Assembly: GCA_037132275.1 (NCBI GenBank)
Contig: JBAXPK010000007.1
Location: 1-64,000 of the forward strand
Direction: 5' to 3'
Length of the DNA stretch: 64,000 bases
Source of the DNA: JAABPW01 sp037132275
Lineage (GTDB): Bacteria; Verrucomicrobiota; Kiritimatiellia; CAIKKV01; CAITUY01
The translations under genes were made by a program, and so were the position numbers. This document shows, piece after piece, positions 8,531 through 17,327 of this stretch (position 1 is its first letter; each line of letters begins with the position of its first letter). Under the pieces are notes generated by a model. It had not been told where the DNA came from, did not search any database, and was given only the letters and a program-made list of their open reading frames with translations.

Positions 8531-9292
8531 ATGACAGCCAATACCCCTATTGAAGTGAAAGACCTGAATGTGCATTACGGCACGATCCATGCTTTGAAAA
8601 ATATCCACGTTAGTATCCCCAATTGCCAGATCACGGCAGTCATCGGCCCCTCGGGGTGCGGTAAGTCTACCTTGTTGCGTTCGTTCAACCGCATGCTCGA
8701 CACCATGGATGATGTGCGGGTCACAGGCGGGGTGCTGGTCGACGGTGAGAATATTTTTGCGGCCAATGCGGATGTGCCGCGTCTACGCCGCAAGATGGGA
8801 CTGCTTTCTCAGCGGCCGTTTCTCCTGCCTATGTCGATCTATGACAATGTGGCCTACGGGCCGCGCATCCATGGGATCAGCCGCCATTCCGACCTGGATT
8901 GCACCGTGGAAAAATACCTCCGGATGGCCAACATGTGGGATGAGGTCAAGGATCGTCTTCGCGAGCCCGCTGCAAAGCTGTCGATCGGTCAACAGCAACG
9001 GCTCTGCCTGGCGCGGGGCCTCGCTGTGGAACCCGAGATTATCCTGGCGGACGAGCCCACCTCGGCGCTGGACCCGATTTCAAGCCGTCACATTGAACAA
9101 CAATTCCGAGAGTTACGGGCTGACTACACGCTGGTGATGGTGACCCATATTCTTCGGCAGGCCCGTCGCCTGGCCGACTATGTGCTTTTCATGTATCTGG
9201 GTGAACTCATCGAGCACGGGCCGGCGGCCGAACTGTTTGAGAATCCCCGCGAGGAATTGACGAAGGATTATATCAAGGGAACGATCAGTTAG
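8531..9292 (+). CDS. pstB: PstB-like ABC transporter ATP-binding protein
   Basis: 253 aa, the normal length. Walker A GPSGCGKST is at residues 39-47, the ABC signature reads LSIGQQQRLCLARGL, and Walker B ILADEPTSALDP follows with the H-loop histidine in MVTHIL. The SFNRM string directly after Walker A is characteristic of PstB among ABC ATPases. It powers the PstC/PstA channel in the cytoplasm. The next gene is APS kinase, only 11 nt downstream, so transport and sulfate activation share one transcript. Confidence 0.92.
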   Translation: MTANTPIEVKDLNVHYGTIHALKNIHVSIPNCQITAVIGPSGCGKSTLLRSFNRMLDTMDDVRVTGGVLVDGENIFAANADVPRLRRKMGLLSQRPFLLPMSIYDNVAYGPRIHGISRHSDLDCTVEKYLRMANMWDEVKDRLREPAAKLSIGQQQRLCLARGLAVEPEIILADEPTSALDPISSRHIEQQFRELRADYTLVMVTHILRQARRLADYVLFMYLGELIEHGPAAELFENPREELTKDYIKGTIS

Positions 9293-9303
9293 GAGGCCAG
9301 GCC

Positions 9304-9825
9304 ATGGTGAGTAGTAAGATTCAACCTGCAGTCGTGTGGTTCACCGGATTATCAGGGTCCGGCAAGAGTACCCTTGCTGAGAAGGTGGAGCACGCCCTGA
9401 AGATGCGTGGCGTGGACACCGAGATTCTGGATGGCGACCGGGTTCGCGCGGTCTTTCCGAGCATCGGGTTCTCCCTTGAGGAGCGCAACGCGCATATCCG
9501 CCGCATGGGCTTCATGGCGGGTCTCCTTGAGAAACACGGTGTGGTGGTGCTGGCGAGTTTCGTGTCGCCTTATGCAGAGGCCCGCCAGGCGGCGCGGTGG
9601 CAATGCCGCAATTTTATTGAGGTCTATCTTTCCACCCCCCTCGCCGAATGCGAGCGGCGCGATGTGAAAGGTCTCTACGGCAAGGCGCGCCGGGGCGAGA
9701 TCTCCAACTTCACCGGAGTCAGTGATCCGTATGAAGTTCCGGAGAATCCGGATCTGGTTATCGACACCACCGCCATGAGTGTGGAGGAATCTGTTGCCCT
9801 GGTTCTGGGGAGATTGCAGTCATGA
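9304..9825 (+). CDS. cysC: Adenylyl-sulfate (APS) kinase
   Basis: 173 aa, preceded by AGGAGG. Phosphorylates APS to PAPS with ATP. P-loop GLSGSGKS (residues 15-22), DGDRVR (about 41-46), and the substrate/lid region KGLYGKARRGEISNFTGV followed by DPYE are all intact. This stand-alone enzyme therefore looks fully functional, which matters because the CysC half of the downstream CysN-CysC fusion is altered at these sites. It supplies PAPS for the sulfotransferase at 4673. Its stop overlaps the cysD start (ATGA). Confidence 0.93.
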   Translation: MVSSKIQPAVVWFTGLSGSGKSTLAEKVEHALKMRGVDTEILDGDRVRAVFPSIGFSLEERNAHIRRMGFMAGLLEKHGVVVLASFVSPYAEARQAARWQCRNFIEVYLSTPLAECERRDVKGLYGKARRGEISNFTGVSDPYEVPENPDLVIDTTAMSVEESVALVLGRLQS

Positions 9826-10727
9826 CAATCCATTCCCTGACCCATTTGAAGCAACTGGAAGCCGAGAGCATTCATATCATGCGCGAGGTGGCCGCAGAAT
9901 TCGAGCGGCCGGTCATGCTTTACTCGGTCGGGAAAGACTCATCGGTCATGGTGCGGCTGGCCCAGAAGGCCTTTTACCCCGGACGGATTCCCTTTCCACT
10001 GATGCATGTGGATACAGGTTTCAAATTCGGGGAGATGATTGAGTTCCGTGACCGGTTTGTGAAGGAGATCAAGGCGGATCTTATTGTGCATCAGCATGAA
10101 AAATCAGCCGACCTGTCGGTGAATCCCTTTGCCCTCGGAACCCAGAAGTGCTGTGCGATACTTAAGACGCAGGCTCTGGTGGAAGCCATACGCAAACATA
10201 AGTTTGACGCCGCTTTCGGGGGCGCCCGCCGCGAGGAGGAGAAATCGCGGGCCAAGGAGCGGGTGTTCTCCTTTCGGGACGAGCTCGGGCAGTGGGATCC
10301 CAAAAACCAGCGTCCGGAACTGTGGAGCCTCTATAATACCCGGGTCAACACAGGCGAATCCATCCGAGTATTCCCCATCTCCAACTGGACCGAGTTGGAT
10401 GTCTGGCAATATATCTACATGGAAAAGATTCCGGTGGTGCCCATGTACTTTGCGCAGGAGCGCGACATGATTGTGAGGGATGAGCAGTTGATTCCGTTCC
10501 AGGAAACCACGCCGCTCAAACCGGGCGAACACCCCTGCAAAGTGCTGAGTCGATTCCGCACCCTGGGCTGTTATCCCTGTACCGGGGCCATCCGGTCATC
10601 GGCGTCAACGGTGGCGGAAATCATCGAGGAAATGATGGTCGTACGCATCTCCGAACGTTCGACCCGCGTGATTGATCATGACGCCGAGGGCTCGATGGAA
10701 ATGAAGAAACGGGAAGGGTATTTCTAG
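9822..10727 (+). CDS. cysD: Sulfate adenylyltransferase subunit 2
   Basis: 301 aa, standard length. The PP-loop SVGKDSSVM (residues 35-43) binds ATP for adenylation of sulfate to APS. Other hallmarks are FGGARREEEKSRAKER and the CysD C-terminal region with RTLGCYPCTGA and the SERSTR string. Forms a heterodimer with the CysN GTPase encoded one nucleotide downstream. Confidence 0.95.
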   Translation: MTIHSLTHLKQLEAESIHIMREVAAEFERPVMLYSVGKDSSVMVRLAQKAFYPGRIPFPLMHVDTGFKFGEMIEFRDRFVKEIKADLIVHQHEKSADLSVNPFALGTQKCCAILKTQALVEAIRKHKFDAAFGGARREEEKSRAKERVFSFRDELGQWDPKNQRPELWSLYNTRVNTGESIRVFPISNWTELDVWQYIYMEKIPVVPMYFAQERDMIVRDEQLIPFQETTPLKPGEHPCKVLSRFRTLGCYPCTGAIRSSASTVAEIIEEMMVVRISERSTRVIDHDAEGSMEMKKREGYF

Positions 10728-10728
10728 A

Positions 10729-12660
10729 ATGAATGCGATTGAGGCATTTCTGGCGGAGAATGAGAAGAAGGATCTGCTTCGGTTTTCGACGGCGGGCAGC
10801 ATTGACGACGGCAAGTCAACCCTGATCGGCCGTTTACTGCACGACTCAAAGAATGTCTACGAGGATACGCTGGCGTCGATCAAAAAGGCGTCTCGTGAAA
10901 AAATGTCGGAGGAACAGATCGACCTTGCCTTGCTCACTGACGGTCTTAAGGCAGAACGCGAGCAGGGGATCACCATTGACGTCGCCTACCGCTATTTTTC
11001 GACACCGCGCCGGAAATTCATCATCGCCGACACGCCCGGACACGAGCAATACACCCGGAATATGGCGACCGGCGCCTCGACCGCCAATCTTTCGGTTGTG
11101 CTGGTGGATGCGCGTCATGGCATCCTTCCCCAGACGCGGCGCCATGCGTTTATCGCCTCCCTGCTGGGGGTGCCGCACATGATTGTGGCCGTGAACAAAA
11201 TGGATGCCGTGGACTATCGGGAAGACGTCTTTCAGGCGATTCGCGACGAGTTCGCTGAGTTTGCCTCGAAGCTGGGCATCAAGGATCTGCGTTTCATTCC
11301 GCTGAGTGCCCTCAAGGGCGATAACGTCGTCCATCGCAGTGGAAACATGACCTGGTACCGGGGCGAAAGCCTGATGGAAATCCTGGAGAACGTCTACATC
11401 GGCAGCGACCATAATCTCGTGGATCTGCGGTTCCCCATCCAATATGTGGTGCGCCCGGATATGGGCTTCCGCGGCTATGCCGGAGTTGTCACCTCCGGTG
11501 TCATCCGTCGGGGGGATGAGGTGTTGGCGCTCCCTTCGATGAAAGTCAGCCGGGTCAAATCGATTGTCACCTTTGATGGCGACGTGGAAGAGGCCTGTTC
11601 GCCCATGTCGGTAACGGTCACCCTGGAAGACGAGCGTGATATCAGCCGCGGGGAAATGCTGGTCCGTCCGCATAACCTTCCCAAAATGGACCGGCGTTTT
11701 GAAGGCATGGTGGTGTGGATGGGGGATGCCCCAATGGATCTGAATGCCAGCTATTTCATCAAGCACACCACCCGCCTGACCCGGTGCCGGGTGGACGAAA
11801 TCCGTTACAAGGTGAATGTGAACACCCTGGCCAGAGAGGCCATGACGGGACTCGCCTTGAATGACATTGGCCGGGTTGTCTTCACCGCCAATCAACCCCT
11901 GTTCAGTGATTCCTACGAGAAGAACCGGGGAACCGGCTCATTTATCCTGATTGACCCCGTGACCAACGCCACTGCGGCAGCCGGGATGATCATTGATCGC
12001 GAACCAGCGGAACAGCTTGTTTCCCGCATCACCCCCGGGGTAGGGGCGCACACGATGAGCCGGCATGGCCGCCAGATCGAGGCCGGGGAGCGGGTGGCGC
12101 GTTATGGGCAGAAGCCGGCGACCCTGTGGCTGACCGGTCTGGTGGGATCGGGAAAATCAAGTCTGGCTGGCGCGCTAGAGCGGAAGCTTTTCGACTTGGG
12201 CGCCGTCAGCGTTGTCCTCGATGGTTCGAATGTGCGGTCGGGCCTCAACCGTGAACTGGATTTCACGTCCGAGGGGATGGCCGAACATCTCCGCCGCGTC
12301 GCTGAGATGGCTCGGCTCCTGAACGATGCCGGGTTGGTGGTTATATGCGCCTTTGTTTCCCCTCATGAAAAGGTGCGCCGGCAGGTGGCTGAAATTATTG
12401 GAATCGACCGGTTTCTGGAAGTTCACGTGGATGCGCCCCTTGAGTGGTGCCAGGCTCACGACCACACTGGGTTCTATCAGCGGGCCGAGGTAGGCGAGGT
12501 GCGCAACGTGGCGGGCATCAGTTTTCCTTATGAAGCGCCGACCACGCCCTCGCTCAGGGTGTCGACGCCGGATATGACGCCTGAAGGTGCTGTATCAATC
12601 GTCATGAACCTGCTGCGTAAACAAGGGATATTCCCGGTCGGTGCTCTCTCAAATGAGTGA
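10729..12660 (+). CDS. cysNC: Sulfate adenylyltransferase subunit 1 fused to an APS-kinase-like domain
   Basis: 643 aa. The N-terminal GTPase has G1 GSIDDGKST (about residues 23-31), DTPGHEQYT, NKMD, then the EF-Tu-like beta-barrel domains, so the CysN half looks complete and should couple GTP hydrolysis to APS formation. The C-terminal APS-kinase-like domain starts near residue 458 (nucleotide 12100). It keeps a P-loop (GLVGSGKS) but DGD has become DGS, and the lid/substrate motif reads DHTGFYQRAEVGEV rather than the K-G-L-Y-K-K-A-R type. Because an intact cysC lies upstream, this domain may be weakly active, regulatory, or a distinct clade (inference). Confidence 0.93.
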   Translation: MNAIEAFLAENEKKDLLRFSTAGSIDDGKSTLIGRLLHDSKNVYEDTLASIKKASREKMSEEQIDLALLTDGLKAEREQGITIDVAYRYFSTPRRKFIIADTPGHEQYTRNMATGASTANLSVVLVDARHGILPQTRRHAFIASLLGVPHMIVAVNKMDAVDYREDVFQAIRDEFAEFASKLGIKDLRFIPLSALKGDNVVHRSGNMTWYRGESLMEILENVYIGSDHNLVDLRFPIQYVVRPDMGFRGYAGVVTSGVIRRGDEVLALPSMKVSRVKSIVTFDGDVEEACSPMSVTVTLEDERDISRGEMLVRPHNLPKMDRRFEGMVVWMGDAPMDLNASYFIKHTTRLTRCRVDEIRYKVNVNTLAREAMTGLALNDIGRVVFTANQPLFSDSYEKNRGTGSFILIDPVTNATAAAGMIIDREPAEQLVSRITPGVGAHTMSRHGRQIEAGERVARYGQKPATLWLTGLVGSGKSSLAGALERKLFDLGAVSVVLDGSNVRSGLNRELDFTSEGMAEHLRRVAEMARLLNDAGLVVICAFVSPHEKVRRQVAEIIGIDRFLEVHVDAPLEWCQAHDHTGFYQRAEVGEVRNVAGISFPYEAPTTPSLRVSTPDMTPEGAVSIVMNLLRKQGIFPVGALSNE

Positions 12661-12693
12661 AGTTAATACTTTGCTGGCAGGGGTGATGCCTAA

Positions 12694-13107
12694 TTGAAGA
12701 TTCCAAACAGCGTGGAACGCGTTCTTAAATTTGGCGTGGTCGGGGTCTTGACCTTCGCGCTGGATCTTATTCTTCTTTATGTTTGTATCGACTGGTTGGA
12801 ATGGAATTACATTATCGCGACGGGAATCGCGTTCACAATGGCCGTTTCTGTAAACTATTATGGCGACCGGCGCTGGGTGTTCAAAGGCACTCTCAGGTCC
12901 ATCCGGGCGGGGTATGTTATTTTCATGGTCATCGGATGCGTGGGCGCGGCCATTGCCATGGTCGGCATGTCCGTCCTCGTGGGGGTTTTCCACATTCATT
13001 ATTTTGCATCGCGCATCGCCATTGCGAGCCTGGTGGGCCTGTGGAACTATTTCATGAACCTCTATGTAAACTTTCAGGTGACAGGCAAGCACGGGGAGGC
13101 TTCCTGA
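12694..13107 (+). CDS. GtrA-family membrane protein
   Basis: 137 aa from a TTG start, 33 nt after cysNC. Four hydrophobic segments and the family pattern FGVVGVLTFALDL at the N-terminus, with NYYGDRRWVF between helices 2 and 3 and NYFMNLYVNFQV at the end. GtrA-like proteins are thought to help translocate undecaprenyl-linked sugars for O-antigen or cell-wall modification. In this position it could serve presentation of the sulfated product (inference). Confidence 0.85.
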   Translation: MKIPNSVERVLKFGVVGVLTFALDLILLYVCIDWLEWNYIIATGIAFTMAVSVNYYGDRRWVFKGTLRSIRAGYVIFMVIGCVGAAIAMVGMSVLVGVFHIHYFASRIAIASLVGLWNYFMNLYVNFQVTGKHGEAS

Positions 13108-13145
13108 ATCTGTTTCCCGTCCCCGCAGCCCGGGTGTGCCGGCTT

Positions 13146-13195
13146 GCGAGCATCTAACGTGAGCGTTGTTGTTTCCTAACATAGGGTGTCTATCG
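13146..13195. repeat. Imperfect direct repeat, copy 1
   Basis: Shares GCATCTAACG or ACATCTAACG, an AGCG core and then GTTTCCTAACA with the stretch at 13434-13475, 290 bp downstream. Each copy lies directly upstream of a small gene. A weaker relative, GCGAACATCTGACG, ends the gene at 19440. Could be a shared promoter/operator or an old small repeat. Confidence 0.5.
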
Positions 13196-13223
13196 TCTTT
13201 CCAAGTTAAGGAGGAATGACGAT

Positions 13224-13412
13224 ATGAAATGTTTAAAATGCAACGACGAAGTAGATATTAAGAAGAACGAAATCCCGCCACGTTGGTACGGGCATTACGA
13301 GAACGCGAAACTCGCGAAGCTCATGTGCGTGGAATGCCTTGTGACCCATAAAGAGATATGGGATTTGGTACGGACGGGGTGTGGGGGTGGTAAGCAAGCC
13401 CTTTCGGCTTGA
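13224..13412 (+). CDS. 62-aa CxxC protein
   Basis: Very strong Shine-Dalgarno (AAGGAGG) 8 nt before the ATG argues that this is real. MKCLKCN and MCVEC give two Cys pairs about 30 residues apart, the layout of a small zinc ribbon; the rest is basic and hydrophilic, with a Gly-rich end. No family is recognised. It could bind nucleic acid or a protein partner. Confidence 0.7.
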   Translation: MKCLKCNDEVDIKKNEIPPRWYGHYENAKLAKLMCVECLVTHKEIWDLVRTGCGGGKQALSA

Positions 13413-13433
13413 CTGTTCTCGTCCACCCTGCTG

Positions 13434-13475
13434 ACGAACATCTAACGAGCGGGTCGCTGTTTCCTAACAGGGTTG
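13434..13475. repeat. Imperfect direct repeat, copy 2
   Basis: Counterpart of 13146-13195: CGAACATCTAACG, AGCG, then CTGTTTCCTAACAGGG. Located 46 nt before the start of the glycogen-binding-type protein. Confidence 0.5.
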
Positions 13476-13520
13476 GCTTATGATGTGGTTTTTGATCGTT
13501 TACAAACGGAGCAACATATC

Positions 13521-13847
13521 ATGGCAAAGAAGGCAGTGAAAAGCGCGGTGACGACGCGTGCAACGGTAAAACCGCAACTACCCCGGCGTAAGCGGGTAAC
13601 ATTCCGGTTTCAGGCGAAAGAAGGAGCCGATGTGCGTGTGGCGGGGAGTTTTAACAACTGGGATCCCAAGGCCCGGCTCCTGAACCCGGCGAAGGGAAAC
13701 GGCGAGTACGCCAGTGCGATTCTGCTTCCGGCGGGACGTCACGAATACAAGTTCATCGTGGATGGCCAATGGCTTGGTGATCCGGTCTGTGCTGAGAAGG
13801 TTCCGGACGGGCACGGCGCGATGAATAGCGTGGTTGTGGTCGAGTAG
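13521..13847 (+). CDS. Small CBM48/AMPK-type glycogen-binding domain protein
   Basis: 108 aa from ATG 13521, preceded by CGGAG; the open frame begins at 13473. A basic N-terminal tail (residues 1-28) leads into a single early-set domain: VTFRFQAKEGADVRVAGSFNNWD, then LPAGRHEYKFIVDGQWLGDP. The FNNWD and YKFIVDG strings are diagnostic of the isoamylase-N/CBM48 fold, which binds alpha-glucans. With no catalytic domain attached, it may target a partner enzyme to glycogen or act as an adaptor. Confidence 0.85.
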   Translation: MAKKAVKSAVTTRATVKPQLPRRKRVTFRFQAKEGADVRVAGSFNNWDPKARLLNPAKGNGEYASAILLPAGRHEYKFIVDGQWLGDPVCAEKVPDGHGAMNSVVVVE

Positions 13848-13896
13848 GTGGGTGCGGTATCGCCCCGGGTACTCCGATAACGGGGCAACCAAAACG

Positions 13897-14835
13897 ATGA
13901 CACGATTTCCTGGCGTATTATTGTTGTCTTTCCTGGGCATGACGGCTACCGCCCTGGCCGGTGCCGACACAAATTTTTTCTCTGAGGTCGCCGGGCGATT
14001 TCACCCGTCCAAGCCGTCTGCGGTCATGAATTACGACGTGAGCTACGCTCTGATGAGTATTCGTCTCAAGCGCGTCGCCAGCGCCACGATGACCGCCACC
14101 GAGGGGGTGTGGTGCGGTAGCGTCTCCAACTCGTCGAGCCCCGCCTGCATGATCGATTTTTTTGTCGCCACGCCCCGGGGCGACGAGGGCGAGATGAGTC
14201 TATATAAGCGCACGGTCTCCGTGCTGACCCTACCGGATTTGAAACTCATTACGTATGTGAAGCAAAACGATGAATTCATCAAGCCGTTCTTCGGGAAAGG
14301 GCGGCGGATGAAATATACCGAGGAGTATAACTTCGAGCCCGCCGCTATGACCTACCGCCGCCACGATTTTGTGACCGGCACGGTGGAAACGAATCTCCAG
14401 GGCATGGCCGACCTGGCTAGGCAGAGCACGGAAGTCGCCGATGTGATCCGTGCCTTGTATGCGTCCTACCAGGGGGCCCCGGCGGTCGGTCGGCCTGTGG
14501 CGGACAAGATTCATTTTAACGTGGATGGCGCCGTCCGGACGTTCGATCTCAAGATGAAGAAGGGACGGATATCAGTCCCTGTTCTGTCTCGGAAACTCAT
14601 GGCGTTGTATGCCGACATCCAGCCGGGGGCGGGATGTACCGACCGGAATGAAAGCTTTTCCATGTGGTGCGTGCCGTTCAAGGAACTCTCTCGTGAAACG
14701 AATGATCCGAAACTGCAGCAACTTGCCGAAACGAGTCTGGAGTGCTCCATGGTGCCCTTATCAGGAGAGTACGCTTTGTTCCTGGGCAGTTTGCAGTGCA
14801 CGCTCGCCACCATTGGCACCCATTCCTGGGATTAA
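13897..14835 (+). CDS. Secreted protein of unknown function, DUF3108-like
   Basis: 312 aa from ATG 13897; upstream in-frame codons lack a ribosome site. Signal peptide of about 21 residues ending ALAG. The body is predicted mostly beta: MNYDVSYALMSIRLKRVASATM resembles the opening strands of DUF3108 proteins, followed by a long beta-rich middle and a C-terminal conversion-type segment with RISVPVL. The match is by eye and weak. Periplasmic. No partner can be inferred from the neighbours. Confidence 0.6.
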   Translation: MTRFPGVLLLSFLGMTATALAGADTNFFSEVAGRFHPSKPSAVMNYDVSYALMSIRLKRVASATMTATEGVWCGSVSNSSSPACMIDFFVATPRGDEGEMSLYKRTVSVLTLPDLKLITYVKQNDEFIKPFFGKGRRMKYTEEYNFEPAAMTYRRHDFVTGTVETNLQGMADLARQSTEVADVIRALYASYQGAPAVGRPVADKIHFNVDGAVRTFDLKMKKGRISVPVLSRKLMALYADIQPGAGCTDRNESFSMWCVPFKELSRETNDPKLQQLAETSLECSMVPLSGEYALFLGSLQCTLATIGTHSWD

Positions 14836-14932
14836 GCTCAACCCTAGGGGCCGGGCGCGATGCCGGGGCAGTACTGACTAGACCCCAATGAAATCCTAAT
14901 GGTTGTCAAACATTGCTCTAACGATTGAATGT

Positions 14933-14938
14933 TATAAT
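14933..14938 (+). promoter_or_regulatory. Possible -10 box TATAAT
   Basis: A perfect TATAAT stands just before the ATG at 14949 of the unknown 792-aa protein. TTGTCA lies 24 nt upstream, too far for a normal -35, so this is only a candidate. If used, the transcript would start at or very near the ATG. Confidence 0.35.
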
Positions 14939-14948
14939 TCACATCCAT

Positions 14949-17327
14949 ATGGAATCAGCTACGGGTACAATGACAGGCGGCGATGATCTGGCAAGGCTCC
15001 GCAGCCTGTTGCAGATGGGTGAAGGCGGTGACCGCCTGGCTGAGGCGCTGCCATTCGGCATTGGCGATGCGACGGCAGGCGCCGAGAACGAACTGCAGAC
15101 GGTGGTAACTGGTCCTCGCGAACAGGTAGATCTGGCCCGTGCGGTGGAGGAATCGAGCTACTTCAAGAACCTCATGCGGCGCGCCGCCGTGGGGGAAGCC
15201 TCCAAGAGCCTGGTTCGGGACATTAAGGATTTCCTGGCGGACAACCGGGAGTCGGCTTGGGAGAACAGTTGGGTGTACTTCCCGGCAGACCTCATGACGC
15301 CTTATGCGCAGTCCGTGTTCGAGGGGGATCTGTATGCCGACAAACAGGCGCCGGGCGTCCGCCGATCAGATGCAGGCCGTTTTGAGATTCAACGCAACGG
15401 GATCCGTTGCGTTCGCATTCCCGTAAGTTATCTCCTGAAGCTGGCACTGGCCGATGCCATCAGCTTCGGTCGGGAACCGCACCCGGTGGTTCGCAGCACA
15501 GGCGAGAGGCTGATGCGTCATTTCCTCAACGACAACACCTCTCCCGAGACGCTGTCGTTCCACACAGTGGGTTCATCGTCCGAGCCGGGATTGGGCCGTG
15601 CGCTGGCAGAGGAGACGCTGAGGCGTTTTCTGCTGGTGCAGTTTCTGACCATGTACGCGAACGAGAAGTTCGAGCTGCGCGCAAGGGGGCAGCAGACGCT
15701 GGTCTGCCTCGCGCCGCACACCCCCCGGCGCCAGAAGCAGTTGAATGAAATGGTGGCGGACTCGTTCTATCGCGACCTCTTCATGAGTCCATGCCTGTCA
15801 GGGTGGGATCGCGGGGAGGACAAGTACCATTATATGATCCTGTGCCACGAGGTGCTTTCGCGCAGCCGGCTCAACACCATGGCAAAGCTGCGCGAGTGTG
15901 GCATTCTTTCACGGGATTTGGTGACCCTGCCGACGGTGTCCAACACGAGCCTGGCCAACAACGGCACGCATATCACCCTGGGCAGCCGCCGCCTTACCGC
16001 CTTGATGGCCCCCGGCGGGGGCAATGGGTTCACGGCGCAGGACGAAAAACGGACGGGCGACCTCGTTGTAAAGATTGTTGAACATTTTCTCCCCCTCTTT
16101 GTCGGGACTTACACAGCGGCGCCGCACCGGTTGGATTTTCGCGACTTTCATCCGGAGTCAGTGTTGGGATTTCTGCCGCACGAACTCGACTTCACCCATT
16201 TGCGCATGTTGTGGCGGCGCTGGCAGGGCAAGGCCGATCTCAAATGCCTGGGGGTCACGCTGACGCCCTTCGGGCCGCGTGCGCTGGATCGTTTCCTGGC
16301 CACGGTGCTCGGGTTACGCGGCGACTGGGTGCCGGATCAGCGCCTGATTGACTACCTTGTCTCGCCCCTGAGCACGGACCACAGTCCGGCCCTTGACGGG
16401 ACGATAGGCAATGATGAGCGGCTCAAGCGGGATCTGGCCCAGATGGGTGTGTTTGACCCACGGATGTCTTTCTACTCCCTGTATCGCCAGCGGATTTTCT
16501 CCAAGATGGGATTCTGCGGGTTTGAGGGGCGCCACTACAGCCAGTTCGCGAGCATCACCCGGGACATGGCTGCGGCCACCGATATGCAGCGGCTGGTTAC
16601 CGCGTTGGCCTACCAGTATGTGTTGACTGGCGCCGTGACCCATGTAGACATCCCGGACACGCCTGAAGTCGAGAGCGAACGGCGCCAGGTCTTTTTCGGG
16701 ACGGCCATCGGTATCCCGACGTTTTTTGTCAGAACTCAGACCTCGAACCGGTTTCTCCAGCATATCCTGGGACGAGCGGCACGAACCCGTGATAGTCACC
16801 GGTATTCGGGGCGCACCCGCGTTTATAACGACGAATACCGCCGGGCACTAGTGGCAACCCTGGAACATGACGGTGCGGGGCTGATCGAATCCCTCGGGCT
16901 CGGTGAGACCGTGAGCGACCTGAAGCGGAGAATCGAGCCGGCCGGAAAAGGATCGGCGCTGGACGCCCTCCTCACGGGAATTCTGGACGAGGCGGGAACC
17001 TCATCACCGCTGAAAGCGTCCGCAGGGACATTCAACGAGGCGGCGGAACGCTACTACCGGGACACCCTGCTGAAGAATTTTGTGGCTGAAGCGCTTGATT
17101 TGTTCGCCCGCGACCTGAAGGAACTCGCAAGCCGCTCGTCTGGCGGTGGGGAGGAGGCGAAGGCCCTATTGTCGGCGCTAAACGGGGAGGATCCGACTTC
17201 CTTCCTGGAGGCGGTACGGGGCACGGTGCTGGAAGGGAAAGTCTCCCAGTCCGTTCTGGTCAAGCTCATCAGCCTCGTACTGCTGGTCATCCGCCACCAC
17301 TGTGAAGAGAACGGAGGCAAACCATGA
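14949..17327 (+). CDS. Large cytoplasmic protein of unknown family, linked to PSD-like and Lgt-like genes
   Basis: 792 aa from ATG 14949; a TTG at 14925 and an ATG at 14970 are alternatives. I do not recognise the family. There is no signal peptide or membrane helix except a hydrophobic C-terminal stretch (VLVKLISLVLLVIRHH). Notable strings are WVYFPADLMTPYAQ, TLPTVSNTSLANNGTHITLG, HRLDFRDFHPESVLGF, FLPHELDFTHLRMLW and HYSQFASITRDMA, with many conserved-looking His, Asp and Arg residues, so an enzyme is likely. The stop overlaps the start of the phosphatidylserine-decarboxylase-like gene (ATGA), which in turn overlaps an Lgt-like gene: a tight three-gene unit probably acting on phospholipid. 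Confidence 0.8.
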   Translation: MESATGTMTGGDDLARLRSLLQMGEGGDRLAEALPFGIGDATAGAENELQTVVTGPREQVDLARAVEESSYFKNLMRRAAVGEASKSLVRDIKDFLADNRESAWENSWVYFPADLMTPYAQSVFEGDLYADKQAPGVRRSDAGRFEIQRNGIRCVRIPVSYLLKLALADAISFGREPHPVVRSTGERLMRHFLNDNTSPETLSFHTVGSSSEPGLGRALAEETLRRFLLVQFLTMYANEKFELRARGQQTLVCLAPHTPRRQKQLNEMVADSFYRDLFMSPCLSGWDRGEDKYHYMILCHEVLSRSRLNTMAKLRECGILSRDLVTLPTVSNTSLANNGTHITLGSRRLTALMAPGGGNGFTAQDEKRTGDLVVKIVEHFLPLFVGTYTAAPHRLDFRDFHPESVLGFLPHELDFTHLRMLWRRWQGKADLKCLGVTLTPFGPRALDRFLATVLGLRGDWVPDQRLIDYLVSPLSTDHSPALDGTIGNDERLKRDLAQMGVFDPRMSFYSLYRQRIFSKMGFCGFEGRHYSQFASITRDMAAATDMQRLVTALAYQYVLTGAVTHVDIPDTPEVESERRQVFFGTAIGIPTFFVRTQTSNRFLQHILGRAARTRDSHRYSGRTRVYNDEYRRALVATLEHDGAGLIESLGLGETVSDLKRRIEPAGKGSALDALLTGILDEAGTSSPLKASAGTFNEAAERYYRDTLLKNFVAEALDLFARDLKELASRSSGGGEEAKALLSALNGEDPTSFLEAVRGTVLEGKVSQSVLVKLISLVLLVIRHHCEENGGKP

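Noticed and set aside
10846..11895. 349-aa minus-strand open frame
   Set aside because: Shadow of the CysN GTPase; His/Gln-rich composition typical of antisense translation.
13146..13475. Integron-like attC sites around small genes
   Set aside because: ATCTAAC boxes resemble the RYYYAAC core, but the matching GTTRRRY partner and the long imperfect palindrome needed for attC are missing, and no integrase is nearby.
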